From Pratylenchus scribneri (taxonomy: Eukaryota > Nematoda > Chromadorea > Rhabditida > Pratylenchidae), in NCBI GenBank assembly GCA_030063045.1, contig JAQSEB010000134.1:62001-126000 (forward strand): a DNA stretch of 64,000 bases, given 5' to 3'. Below the pieces are notes generated by a model. The model saw nothing but the letters and a program-made list of their open reading frames with translations, ran no database searches and was not told the origin of the DNA. A program made the position numbers and the translations under genes. How positions within the stretch are numbered: the stretch's first letter is position 1; the number at the start of each line of letters is the position of its first letter. Positions 19,401-30,843 of this stretch are shown here, piece after piece.

Positions 19401-20915
19401 TGGGACCACAATTCTAGACATTTGCCTATTTTAAATTATTATCCAAAAGGTGGACCATCGTTCACGTGAATTATTGCCGGATCCGGATATTGCTTCTATT
19501 GAGTCACAAAATGTTACCGGTGAAATAATTCCGAACAATGGCACAAACGAACCCGATGGGGATGATGAGGTGCAAATATATATGCCAACTAAGGTTTTGG
19601 TCAAATTTGTTAAATTTTTAATTATTTATTCTAAAAACAGGAATCAGTTGATTGCCCCCATGAATTGGTCTCTGCTGTCGCCCCCATTGAAATTGGCCAA
19701 AATGATGCATCAACTTCGGGTATTTCGGTGAATCCATGCAACAAATCGGTTTGTTTTAATTTCAAATAATTTATTGGTTGGAACTTAATAAGATACTTTT
19801 CTGGTATGCACCACCTTCACCAAAAATTATGAAAATGCATTCTAGCTTGGGTTAATTTTTGGGTTTTAAATAAATGTATTTCATTCAGGCGGAATTAAAA
19901 TTTGTTTCATCCAGATATAATTAAATGTGTTTCATCATAGGAATTAGAATGTATTTCATTCTGCTAGAATTAAAATGTGTTTAACGTGGGAATTAAATTG
20001 TGTTTCATCCAGGGGATCAAAAATAAGCACAAATTAATGTCATTCAGATCAGCACCAAAAATTATCTATAGAATATGATTTCCATAATTTTTGTAGGGGG
20101 TGGCACATAAACGAAAAGTACCCTTAATATTCCGAAAAAATAATTCAATTTACCAAATAACCTCAAAATTCCAATCCTAGCCCTACCTAACTTAACCTTA
20201 AACTTAATCCCTAATGTAAGTTCTATCCAACACCTAATTATGGCTAATTAAGATTAGTGTTGAACCGGTTCGGTCAACCGAACCGAACCGAGGCGATTTT
20301 TGGGCAAAAACCCAAACCGAAAACCGTGGTCCGAAAACCGAAAACCGAGGGTCCAAAACGACCGGTTTTTCGATTTTTAATTTCCACCTTGAAGAACAAT
20401 TTATGGTTAAATTTTTAAGTTATTCGGCCATTTTTATTTAAAATTTTTCCCTAACGGGCTACGAATTTCGTCTAAAAGGCATCTAAGACATTTTTCATCT
20501 TGGTTTCTTGAATTTATTATGATTAAACTAAAAATAAATAATATTTTCGGATTTAGCATGTAGAAAAACCTGTTAAAACGGTTTAATACAACATTAAATG
20601 AATGTTAAACTATTGAAAATTATTTTTCTTACATTTTGTTAAAATTGGGAGCGCAGCAAAATAGCACCGTAAAAGTCACGCTGCAATTGTCACAGTGCAA
20701 AAATCCAAGTCACAAATGTCGCAGAATCAATTTCCCCCAAACTATTTTAGGTGACTTTGCATGATGTGAACATTCAGCGAGAGAATATCGGCAAAATGTT
20801 GAAATTCGATTGTGACAATTGTCATGGAGAATTTTGCGTGCCTCGATGTTATCAGGGCCGTGCGTTATGCATCATTTGCTGTGGCGATCCAACATGCACA
20901 TGGTTGCGCAACTAA
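16448..20915 (+). CDS. Two-finger C2H2 zinc-finger / AT-hook protein, 8 exons
   Basis: Exons 16,448-16,620, 17,045-17,103, 17,146-17,258, 17,309-17,485, 17,526-17,666, 19,450-19,593, 19,641-19,748 and 20,751-20,915 keep one frame (359 residues). An Asn/Gln-rich N-terminus leads into two C2H2-like fingers: YKCRQCPFRGLKF ... HGKIH and LKCEDCDASFHEH ... HKKVH. Exon 5 has an AT-hook, KKSVGRPRKLVP. The last exon is a compact cysteine cluster (FDCDNCHGEFCVPRC, then CIICCGDPTC), another likely zinc site. It is probably a nuclear DNA-binding regulator; I know no named orthologue. Exons 4 to 8 join in phase 0. Introns 5 and 7 hold transposon-like repeats. The exon 3 donor (CGG|gtggct) is the least certain junction. 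Confidence 0.72.
17700..19440. repeat. Inverted-repeat transposon filling intron 5 of the zinc-finger gene
   Basis: The left end (17,708-17,840: ctagaattgtggtcccaaaa, then cacgaatctgacatccattt) recurs inverted at 19,240-19,430 (gatatcagattcgtgttttg, then gggaccacaattctaga). Between them is AT-rich filler full of the words aaaatatttt and cacaaatttt. The same family occurs at 60.5 kb. There are no coding signals; it is a non-autonomous element. Confidence 0.7.
19794..20120. repeat. Short inverted-repeat element with internal tgtttcatt word repeats
   Basis: Ends tacttttctggtatgcacca and gggtggcacataaacgaaaa are imperfect inverted repeats, each followed inside by accaaaaattat/ataatttttgt. The middle repeats ggaattaaaatgtgtttcat about five times. 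It lies in intron 7 of the zinc-finger gene. Confidence 0.6.
20253..20480. repeat. Partial element built of ccgaa/aaccg words
   Basis: Starts tagtgttgaaccggttcggt and continues with repeated ccgaaccg and ccgaaaac words, then ccatttttatttaaaatttttcc as in the 42-kb element. I see no right arm, so this is a one-ended or truncated copy. Confidence 0.5.
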
Positions 20916-22599
20916 AGCGGCACAAGAACAACAGAAAATGGAAAGAAGAATGGATCGATGAATAATTTTTTTTGCATCATATGGAATCATAAGCAATTTC
21001 CCCTATAATATTTTCCTTTTTATAAATTCGGGCAAATTTCAATTAATCTTTTAAAACACTTTAATTTAACATGGAATTTTAATTTTTTTCTAAACTCTTC
21101 TTGGTTTGAATTTTAAAAGAATTTTGAATAATAATTGATCAATTTATATTATTTGTATGCCTATATTTTTTAAATATTTGAAAATAAATTTATTGGGATT
21201 TGAAAATTTGACTAAAAATGCCTGATTTTTATTAAATTCTCATTCGATTCGTATAAGGCAAATCAAAAGCCAAGTTCAAGGGAAAATATTTCTAATTGGC
21301 AAAAAAGATTGGAATTTTCTGTTTCGGTTAAAATCTGATGAGCCTATATTATTCAAGTGGATCTAAAGAAAATTTAGAAATGGGTGGAAAAAAATATCAT
21401 GGAATATGCATTTAAATTAATTTTTTGCCCATTTTACTGTTGAAATTGAACAAACAAATATGAATCCCATCGTTCATAAAGTTCATAATTTTTGTAGAAA
21501 ATTGTGGCCAATGCCAATATTCGTTCAATAATGAAGAAATAGTCAATCAAATTGCCAAAAACAATTGCAAAAAAGTTGTAAAATAAATCCAATTTGGTAG
21601 AATTAAGTAAATATTCATTGAAATAAATTTGCCAAAAACGCAAAAAATACATGTGAAAGCGAAAAAAAAGAACATATAAAATTTAGACAAGCAAAATACA
21701 TTTGCAAATCATTCAACAACAAGTTTAATAATTTTATTAGATAATTGATAATTCATTGTTTTTTTTTTTCAAAATTATTAATTAATTTAATTTTCACGTC
21801 ATCATCAAATATATTTTCAAATAGTAATTCCATTTCATTATTACTCTTTTGATTCTAAAATTAAAGATGTCACCATCGCCAATTGATTTTTGCATGGATT
21901 ATTTTGCTGGTGGTTATTTCAATTTTAATAATTGGCCGGTATGCTTTTTATTAATCTGCTTCTGCCCATGAGTTAATCCAATTAAATATACAAATTACAA
22001 AATTAATATTTTAATTAATATTAAACCAAATGAAATTTTTTGCGTAAAATTACAAATTATTGAATTAATATTATCAAATTAATAAAAAAATAAATAATAA
22101 CCAAGTTGGCCACGCCAAGTCGGCCGGCACCAAGTTGTCTGCTGTTCCCACAAATGTCTTCTTCGTCTTTCGTTTTCGTCTCATATTTGTATTAAAAAAT
22201 GCAACGAAAATTCAAGAGAAAAAAAGGCAAAGACAAGTGTGTGGAAACTCTGGAAAGCAATAGCCAATAGGTAGCTAAATGACAAAACTAAAGAGTAAAG
22301 ACCTAGAAATGAATAGATTTTCGTTCTTTTCCTCGATAATGACGAGTGAAGCGATATTTTTCGTCATTCTTTTGTCTCATCTCATCTCTTCGGAAAAACG
22401 AAAAATACATAGAAAGACGAGTGAAGGGTAGAGACGAATGACGAGGGAGGGACGAAAAAGGGTAGAGATGAAAGAAGAAAGATGAGGATGAAGATGAGCG
22501 ATTTATTAAAATTTGTGCAACACAGATTTAAATTTCAACATTTTTAATATTATTTTTGGCACAGATTTATGATAAAACGCTTTCTCATTCATCCATTCC
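20916..22599. other. Intergenic, AT-rich; possible isolated first exon and a gacga-word element
   Basis: At 21,867 an ATG opens a short exon-like stretch (MSPSPIDFCMDYFAGGYFNF) ending at a gtatgc donor; its partner is unknown. From about 22,150 to 22,500 the words cgtctttcg/gacgag recur on both strands, in inverted orientation at the two sides, like the other word-filled elements here. Otherwise I see nothing. Confidence 0.4.
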
Positions 22600-24600
22600 T
22601 TGAAATGTTCATTCAAACAACAACGAAACGGGCGGCTGAAGAAGGAGTGGAAAAGGCTGCGATGGAAACGGCAAAAAAAGAAACGAAGGGAGAAAAATGT
22701 AAAATATGCAGTGTTGCTTTCCTATCAAGGCCAAAACTATTTTGGAATGCAGGTTTCCTTTTTATTTTCTCAAAATTTATTAAAAATTTAAAAAGGATTT
22801 TTTGATAACAAAAACAAGATTTTAAACATTTTAATTGCGGTTCTTGAATCTTGATTGAAATTTTGGCTCATTTGTAGTTTAGCCAAACTTTTTTAGTTTA
22901 AACGACCTTTCATAGTTTAAGAGTTTAAGCAACGAATGAAAGGTATAGGTGATATTCCAAAGTTGGGCAATTACAAGCAAATGCATATCAAACCTTTAAG
23001 CCTAAACCTAATACATTCTAAATTTAACTTTGCCTACCTAAATCACATGCTACTTATTCGGAAGGCTAGTCTTAATCCTAATTCGATATTTATGTCATCA
23101 AATTAACCAACAAATTTTATTAAAACTAAAAGTTTTAAGGCTCGAGTTAGCGTGTTTTACGCTAGACAAGAATAGGTTTAGAGGTCCAAGCTTTGAAGCA
23201 TGAAATAGGTTTGGCTGGGCCGGATTTAGTGCTTGAAAAACATGTAAACGCAAGAAAGATTGTGCCACAGCCTAGACTTGGTCGATTTTAGCTTTGATAG
23301 TCTAAAGTGCGTTTAAAATTTCATTGCTCTCTTAAAGGGCGAATTGTTGCCTAAAATTTTTTCGTAGTTAAAAACCGCAAATGGTCAATTAAATTGCAAC
23401 ATAACCACAGTACTTAAGCTTAAGTTTTTCTTTCTCATTTTTCTTCTTACAAAAAATAACTTAAAAATATTTAAATAAAATTAAAACAAAATTTAGACTA
23501 ATTTATCTCCTCTTCATTTTCATTTTTAGTATGAATATATTCATACACGGTGCCCACTTTTGCATTTGCCGCATGCGATCAGGTTAACAAAAATTTTTAA
23601 TGAATTGATCTAATTCTAATGAGAAATTTTAGAACAAATTAGTTTAAAAGAAAAAAATGGTGACGAAAGGTTTTTTTTTGTAAATTTTAGAAAATTAAAA
23701 GAATAATAATAAATAAAATGGTGAATGATTGATAAATATGAAAAAAAATGCAAAAAGGTTAAAATTTAAACCAATTAAAAATGAGTCTTTAAATATGCAT
23801 AATTTATGGGATACATAGTTTATGTCATTATTTTTCCTATCATTAAATTATTATTTTATTGCTTAATTTCCCTCCCTTTTGCTTTGCAGTTGACCACCGA
23901 TCAATTTCGTATTATGGAGGAAAGAATTGAGGAAATTCGGGAATTGCTCAATTGCTTCATTGGCAGGTACACACAATTTCTTCAATTACACTTCTGGAAT
24001 GTAAGCAAAGAAATTTATTTTTAAAATAATAAAATAAAATGAAATTTTTTTTCTTTATATTTTTAAATTTTGGAATTTTTTTAAGACAAAAATTTGCCGA
24101 AATTTTAGATTTTTAAAACAATTTTTTATTTATAAATTAGTAATATTTTTTACTAAAGAATAAAAAATTAATTAATTTTTTTCCAGGGAATTTAAAGACC
24201 AACGTGTCCGGCGGAGAATACTTGAAATTCGATTGGAAAAGTTGGTTTTCTCTAACAATTATTTTAAATTTTTGATTATTAATTTAATAAATTTTAAATA
24301 ATTATTTTATTAAATTTTTAATTTTAAAATTAATTTTATAAATTAAATTTCAAATTCAGGCCATTCCTTTTCACGGACCCAATTCGGCAAAAGGAAGTGG
24401 AATTTATGCGAATTTATATTAAAGGCCAAAGTTTCATATTGCATCAAATTCGCAAAATGATTGGTAATATTTTTTCAATTTTTAAATTAAAATTTTATTC
24501 CATTTTTTAAGGCTTTTCCATTGCAATTTTGCGTGGTTTCTGCCACAAAAGTGATATTACCCAGAGTATCAAAAATCGAAAAATTTTTGACCAGATTACG
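22600..24600 (+). pseudogene. Decayed PUS1/TruA-type tRNA pseudouridine synthase
   Basis: Pieces match the family in order. At 22,600-22,752 a basic stretch leads into KYAVLLSYQGQNYFGMQ, the family's N-terminal strand. A fragment at 23,530-23,582 (YEYIHTRCPLLHLPHAI) and exon 23,890-23,966 (RELLNCFIGR) follow. Exon 24,187-24,240 and exon 24,360-24,473 (IKGQSFILHQIRKMIG, a family signature) continue, with the end at 24,512-24,590 (FSIAILRGFCHKSDI). The segment that should carry the catalytic Asp (RTDKGVHA-type) is missing; its place holds repeat DNA. The 23,530 and 23,890 pieces do not join in one frame. A transposon sits at the 3' end. The enzyme would modify uridines in tRNA, but this copy is probably dead. 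Exons misread by me in AT-rich DNA are the alternative. Confidence 0.65.
22861..23410. repeat. Element related to the 36-kb hAT-like repeat, inside the PUS1 remnant
   Basis: Starts ggctcatttgtagtttagcc, close to the terminus at 36,019 (ggctcaattgtactttagcc), and like it is full of tttaagcg/cctaaa words. The right end is not clear. It occupies the gap where the synthase catalytic region would be. Confidence 0.45.
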
Positions 24601-25210
24601 AGAAAATTCAAAATTTGTGGCTGTTATGGAAGCAGGGTAAAAAATCAAAATTTTGAGCAATTTATGGAAAGGGACAAATTTTTGGGAAGATTTATAACAA
24701 TATAAAATCTGGTCAAAAAATTTGTTGGACGTTTCTAGTCGCCAAAATTACGACAATGACCATGAAAAAATATTTTTCACCAATTCGCGGATATTGAGAA
24801 ATTCATCCACAAAATTCAACATTTTGAAAAAATTTGTTTGCGAACATTTTGGTCCGATCAGACGAAAAGTTTTTCAAAAAGATTTTCCAGAAAGTCGCGG
24901 TTTCCAAAAAATTTTGTGGAGTTAATTTGTGGGGAAAATGGTGAAAAATTTTTTCAAAAAGATTTTCCAAAAAGTTGCGGTTTACCCAAAAAAATTGTGG
25001 AACTTTTTTGTGGGGAATATTACGACAATATGCTCCAATAATATTTCCCAGAATGGCAAACTTTTCGACCATCCTTTTTGATACAATTTCTCAAAATTAT
25101 TCTGAAAATATTTTGCATACTCAGAATAATTTCGAGAAATTGTACCAAAAAGGATGGTCGAAATATGTCACCTTTCTTAGTATTATTTTGGAGCATATTC
25201 TCGTTTGTTT
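24581..25210. repeat. Repeat cluster: small inverted element, 80-bp direct repeat, long hairpin
   Basis: Arms aaatttttgaccagatt (24,581) and aatctggtcaaaaaattt (24,705) flank about 105 bp. A unit starting ttttcaaaaagattttcca is repeated at 24,871 and 24,951. A near-perfect inverted repeat has arms at about 25,061-25,108 and 25,119-25,163 (tcgaccatcctttttgatac against accaaaaaggatggtcga); weaker pairing extends it to 25,024-25,205. It is a hairpin-forming relic with no coding content. Confidence 0.65.
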
Positions 25211-25399
25211 TGTGAGAATATTGTCCAAAATACATTGTATTTTCATTTTATCTTTTCGTGCAAATTAAATTGTGAAATAATACAATTAAATAAGTTATTA
25301 GTCTGTATCCTTTTAAAAATATCTATATTTTTAATTGCCTAATAATCTTTTTGGTCAAAATTTTCTTAAAATTAATAAAACTTTTTCTAGTTTTAAAAT

Positions 25400-28010
25400 T
25401 AAACAATTAAAAGATACAAACTAACATTAACAAAAATCATTACAATATTGATCCATAATTGATGAATATTCCATATTGATGCTGCACTTATCTGTTGACG
25501 AGTAAACATGGTCAAATACGCCCATTGAGAAAATAGCATTTTGGTCCACATTGGCGGCCGGATCATTGTATTGCACAATTGTACCATGAGGCTTTTGTAC
25601 ACCACTCGATCATACTGTGATCATACTGTTATCTCCGATCTGAATTAATTAATTAATTATTTTAATATTTTTGAATAAAAACCTCTCTTTATCCGGAAAA
25701 GATTTGATTCGTTGAGGTATCACCCATGTTAATGATTCAGCGATTGATTTGTCGATCACCATAGCCTTTCTTAAAAGATAAATTTGATCACAATTCTGAA
25801 TTTTGTAAAAAATTCAGCAACTGCCAGTTTGAGGGTGACATTATTTCGCTGAAAACAATAAATTATTTTTCAAATAAAATTACATAAAACTTACTGATCG
25901 AACATTTATGATCGAATCATTGATCCGTTGGCGTAGGCCTAGTAGATTTGATCAAAAAATTGTTCAATTTTATACTATTTGCAGTGAATATAATTTTCAC
26001 CATGTTTTTTTCCTTTCAAATTTAATGTTTTTATTGTTAGAAAGAAATTGTGACCTCAAAATTCCTGATATTCAGTTGGAATTCCATTGATTGAATATCT
26101 GAATTTATTGGCCATTGTTGAGATATTTTTGATCGAAAATAATTCATGTTTAAACTGCGAGAGGAACCAAGCAGTGCTGGTAAAAATTGTTGCATTTTTC
26201 ATTTTACTTAATAAGAATTTAAACTGACTTTTGATCATACATTGCGAATAACGATCTTGAAACTGATCCAAAATTTCGATGATCAAAATATTCATCCTAG
26301 ATTTTTTTTGAATTAAAGTTTACTTTTAAAAAAAATGGACCTGAATAGTACAATCAGAACAGCCATTTTAACATGACGGTTCTTTCATTAAAATTTATTT
26401 TGCTCGGCCTTGATTTGATTATAAGCTAGAAACCGGAGAAACCATATCTATGATTAAAAATAACAATTTTTAACTTTATGTCAAGTAGAAAATTATTCTG
26501 TAAACTTAAAACTATGTATTTCTTAAAATTAAAAATCAAATTTAATTTTATATCATGTATAAAATTGTTTCTCATAACTTAGAAATATGTATTTTTAAAA
26601 AATATTTTTTAAGCGTAAACCTTGGATCGATAATTATTAATCTGTAGAGCACCCTCATCCAATTTCAGAAAGTTGATCTGCGGTATGATCTGAGCACATA
26701 TTTCGTTCCAATCCAGATTGTTTGAACCGACACTTATTTTTCAAATTAAAATTAAATTTATTAATGAAACATACAAAACTGCGATCAAGACCATGTTTGA
26801 AATCTTTTTTTGTAATTTTGGAGGCCAATTAAAAATTTGTGCGATCACTGACCATGCTGATAGAGAAGATCTTAGAAGATCTTTTAGATTTTAGAAATTT
26901 CGAAAAATCAAAACATTACCACAAAGTAAATTTGTTTCATGTTTGTTCAGAAATGTGCGGCCAGTAAAACTTGCTTTGATCATATTTTGGTCCGAATATT
27001 TGCATGAAATGCTCCCTGAAGTAGGCACCACCAAACAATAATTGTGCCATGCACTTGATCAATATGCCAGGAGACAAGCAATTGTTGATGTCATCTTTAA
27101 GATCGAGAACCAAAATTTTCTAAAAATTCTCGATTTTTAATTTTATTTATTTTATGCTATTTATTACCGGACTATTCCACTCTTTTTGCCCATCCAAAAT
27201 AAGATCTTTTATCTGATCGGTGTATCCATAATGAACTATTCTTTTCATTCGAAATCAATAACCATTTCAGCTGCTTTCGATCGGTCTAAAAAATTAATAT
27301 TGATAAATTTTTTGGCGATAAACTCTTTGAAATTTTTCTTGAAATTTTTGATCTTTTCGGTTTTTCCATTTTCGCCACAATATTTTGCAAAGTTTGGTGA
27401 ACCCGATGGATTAAATAACCTTGGAAGATCATTGCTTGAGCCATTATCTTTTGTCCTTCAGCCATTTGCCAAAGATTTGAACGGAACCATAGCATTGGAC
27501 ATGTTGAATTTACAATAGTTATGTTACATTAATTTTATTTTAAATAAACCTTCATTCTGAAAGGCACTGCAGATGTCCATAAAATTTTCAGCGGTCTGAT
27601 GACATTATTAGCTTCAAATTTGATATTTCTATTATTTTCAAGTTTAAATACGTAAACCTTGTTGAATATTTAATTCGAAATGTTCCATATTGTTGGCCAT
27701 AAATGATGTTCGCTTGTTCTTTATGGCATCGATTTTTCTCAGATCCTCGTCATGGTCTGAAGTCGCAGTTGTTTGCCATGTCCGTTAGCAAACTAAAATT
27801 ACAAAAGAAACGTTTTCTAATGAACTTTTTGTTTGTATAGAACCTGCTCTTGCTCATTATCAAGTTGATTCTCTTATTTTGATCTTGGGCATGTCCATCC
27901 AAGACGTCATTGTTAAAATTACCTGATTTTGAACGCGTTGAATTAAGATCGACCATACTTGATCCTAAAAATTTATCAACTTTTATTTTTATTGGAATAA
28001 GCAATTTATA
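25400..28010 (-). other. Possible minus-strand multi-exon gene of unknown function
   Basis: Several minus-strand stretches look coding between intron-like borders. At 25,440-25,600: VQYNDPAANVDQNAIFSMGV. At 25,690-25,775: VIDKSIAESLTWVIPQRIKS. At 26,945-27,120: LVLDLKDDINNCLSPGILIK, continuing with GGAYFREHFMQIFGPKYDQ. At 27,180-27,260: MKRIVHYGYTDQIKDLILDG. At 27,330-27,480: MAEGQKIMAQAMIFQGYLIH. I could not join them in one frame, stops occur between some, and no family is recognised. They may be a real gene read imperfectly or a decaying one. The region is unusually rich in GATC. Confidence 0.35.
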
Positions 28011-28293
28011 TTAATTAAAAAGATGGCACACTTTAGCCGAAAAATTAATAAAAATAAGAAAAGAACTTGTAAAATAAAAATCAATAAAATCTACGTTGAC
28101 TTTTTATCCAAATGTTTTTTAGCAAAAGGTCTAAGTTTGTTTAGATATTTTATGCTTGTTTTTAATATTAAGATTGCTTTTTCCAAAACATTACTTTAAT
28201 TATTAGTATTTAATTCATAATTAATTTAAAAATATTTAGCTAAATTATTCAAGACCGATTTGATAAAATATTAAAAGATCGATTTTTGAGAAT

Positions 28294-30843
28294 ATGGATG
28301 ATCAAATGTCTACTTTGTACAATCACAGCTTGATGGATCGAACAAATAAACTTCCAGATCGTGATCACAGATATGCTAAAAAGGACGATCATGCGAAGCT
28401 GGAGAAAAAGGCAAAACTATCAATGAAGGTTATATTCTTTATTTATAACAAAAAGAAAATTATGTTTAATTTCAGGGCCCGTATGCAAAGAGAATTGTAA
28501 GGTTATTTGACAACGGGTTCGTTGTTCGTTGTCATTTAACAACGAACCCTGGTCCGAGGCATCGTAAGAGTTGGTTGTCAGTTGACAATCAACTTTCCCT
28601 TGTATTCATTGTTAACAATGTTCTTTGCATTTACAACGGGTTCTATTCTGTATTGACATTGTCATTTAACATGGAACCCGTTGTTAAAATTTTCTTTGCA
28701 TACCGGCCCAGTTGGTTGCAAATGTTATGATGGATGCTACCGACGAACCTGGAAACCTCTCTTCGCCAATTGATGCTGAGGTAATTATTAATAGTAAAAC
28801 CAAAAAATTTTTACAACGACAAATTTTAAATTCTAGGCATCATTCGACTTGCCTATGACCTCCATACCAATCCGAAAATCGCTGGGTGTTCGTCATGGAA
28901 TGGATCTGGATTTGGAGGTTCTAATTTTAAACAATACAAAAATTTATTAATAAATGTTAAACTATTCAGCCTTCACCGATCCCTGCACGATCGTGAGAAG
29001 TCTACAAACCAGTTGATCAACGGGATATGAGCAAGGTTAACACATCTACACCATTCCGCAAATTATTTTCTGAGGTTTTAATTTTAACTATAATTTAAAT
29101 AAACAAAAAAATTATTAACATCCTAGGTTTCCTCCGATCATTGAACCGCTGGAGCAAGAACTGCAGGAAGAACAGTAAAATGAAATGCAGAATGTTATGA
29201 AGATCGCTAATAAGGTATAAAATGGAAAATTGTATATGTAAAAAATTATCTAATATCACAATGCAGGTTGATCCGGATCAGGAAGAAGAATATGGTGATG
29301 AAAATAAGGAAAATTAACTGCCAAAATCTATCAACAAGAATGATGAGGTTTGTAAAAAACAGGGGAATAAAATAAAAAAAAACCAACATAATAAATTTAA
29401 TAGTGTGCTATTCAGATCCTGGTCGCTTCTTATCAAATTCTGAGAGAAGAAGGTCAAGCTAATGAATTGCCAAATGTCAACAATGGGAATGAGGTTAAAA
29501 ATGGGAAATTATTGAAAATCCATAAATAAATTAATATTCAGATGGAACATGATCAACTGAATGGGGAATCTCACCAAGATATTGCAATGCCCAATGGTGC
29601 CAACAATGGGAATGAGGTTAAAAATGGGAAATTATTGAAAATCCATAAATAAATTAATATTCAGATCGAACATGATCAACTGAATGGGGAATCTCACATA
29701 AGATAATGGAATGCCCAATGGTGCCAACAATGGGAATGAGGTTGAAAATAGGAAATAAAAATTATTAAAAATATAAAAAAATTAATATTCAGATCGATCA
29801 TGATCAATTGAATGGAGAATATCACCATGATAATGGAATGCCCAATGGTGCCAACAATGGGAATGAGGTTGAAAATAGGAAATAAAAGTTATTAAAAATA
29901 TAAAAAAAATTAATATTCAGATCGATCATGATCAATTGAATAAAGAACATCACCAAGATGATGGAATGCCCAATGGTGCCAACAATGAGAATGAGGTTGA
30001 AGATAGGAAATAAAAGTTATTAAAAATATAAAAAAAATTAATATTCAGATCGATCATGATCAATTGAATGGAGAACATCACCAAGATAATGGAATGCCCA
30101 ATGGTGCCAACAATGAGAATGAGGTACAAATAGGATTATTAAAATTCGTACTTAATTAAAATTTAGTCCGATGGCAATGATGAGATGGATATTTCGAGCG
30201 GAGAGCTTCATGACAATGATGTGGCAGATGATGGGGATAATGAAAATGAGGTTTAAATATAGTCATAAACCAAAATTCCAAATACATTTAAATTCAGGAT
30301 GATCAGATGGACGACATTTCTGGCGACGAAGATCAGGACCGTGCAAATGGAGGAAACAATAACGAGGTTTGCAAAAATAGGGGTATCAGAAAATATAAAA
30401 ATATTTAATCAATTAAATTCAGATCGATCCCAATCATTACTCCGCCAATGGGAATAATATTTCTTCAATTGTTCTGTCCGATGATAGCCAGGTTTAAAAT
30501 TTCTATTCAAACTAAAAATCAAACAAATTAATAATTTAAAAAGTTAATGCAATAAAAAAATATAAACATAATATTAATTATACAATAACATCTTTTGCAG
30601 GATATGGATTCTTCCGACATTGAAGTTCTCTGCCACATTCAACATGCTGCAAGTGACGAAGCGCCCATCAATGTCTCCTCGGACACATCGGACAGTGATC
30701 AGCCTCCTGATCGTGAGGAATCGGCCATCAATCTGTCATCGGACTCATCGGATTCGGACATTCAAGAGTTGGCTGTCCTGGCTCCGCGCCGCGAGGATCT
30801 TCAAAACCATTGGGAACTCTACAATCCATCGCGTGGATATTGA
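28294..30843 (+). CDS. Acidic, disordered multi-exon protein with tandem exon repeats and SIM-like tail
   Basis: Phase-0 exons read: 28,294-28,428, 28,712-28,780, 28,837-28,917, 28,970 to about 29,070, about 29,130-29,215, 29,267-29,347, 29,416-29,493, five copies (29,542, 29,665, 29,793, 29,921, 30,049; 75 nt each), 30,167-30,250, 30,298-30,366, 30,423-30,491 and 30,601-30,843. The product is rich in Asp, Glu and Asn and has no enzyme motifs. The last exon holds INVSSDTSDSD and INLSSDSSDSD, resembling SUMO-interacting motifs followed by acidic serines. Three early exons (28,970, 29,130 and 29,267) each carry one in-frame stop, and the second tandem copy has a one-base insertion. Since all exons are phase 0, skipping the broken ones would leave an intact frame; otherwise the 5' half is pseudogenised. 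A transposon sits at the second exon's splice acceptor. Confidence 0.5.
28475..28709. repeat. Inverted-repeat element with aacgggttc words at a splice acceptor
   Basis: Ends gggcccgtatgcaaag and ctttgcataccggccc are inverted repeats. Inside, caacgggttcgttgttc-type words recur in both directions. Its last bases (ccggccc) plus the next ag form the apparent acceptor of exon 2 of the acidic gene (exon starts 28,712). Confidence 0.7.
29542..30123 (+). repeat. Five tandem exon-plus-intron units, 123-128 bp each
   Basis: Each unit is a 75-nt exon (IDHDQLNGEHHQDNGMPNG-type) plus an intron of about 50 nt. Exon starts are 29,542, 29,665, 29,793, 29,921 and 30,049, so periods are 123, 128, 128, 128. 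Units 3-5 are most alike, pointing to recent unequal exchange. Unit 2 has an extra base after cac (cacataagataatgg), breaking its frame. Confidence 0.8.

Noticed and set aside
29542..30123. CRISPR-like array
   Set aside because: Units of 123-128 bp are exon plus intron with gt..ag borders, not short repeats with unique spacers; the organism is eukaryotic.
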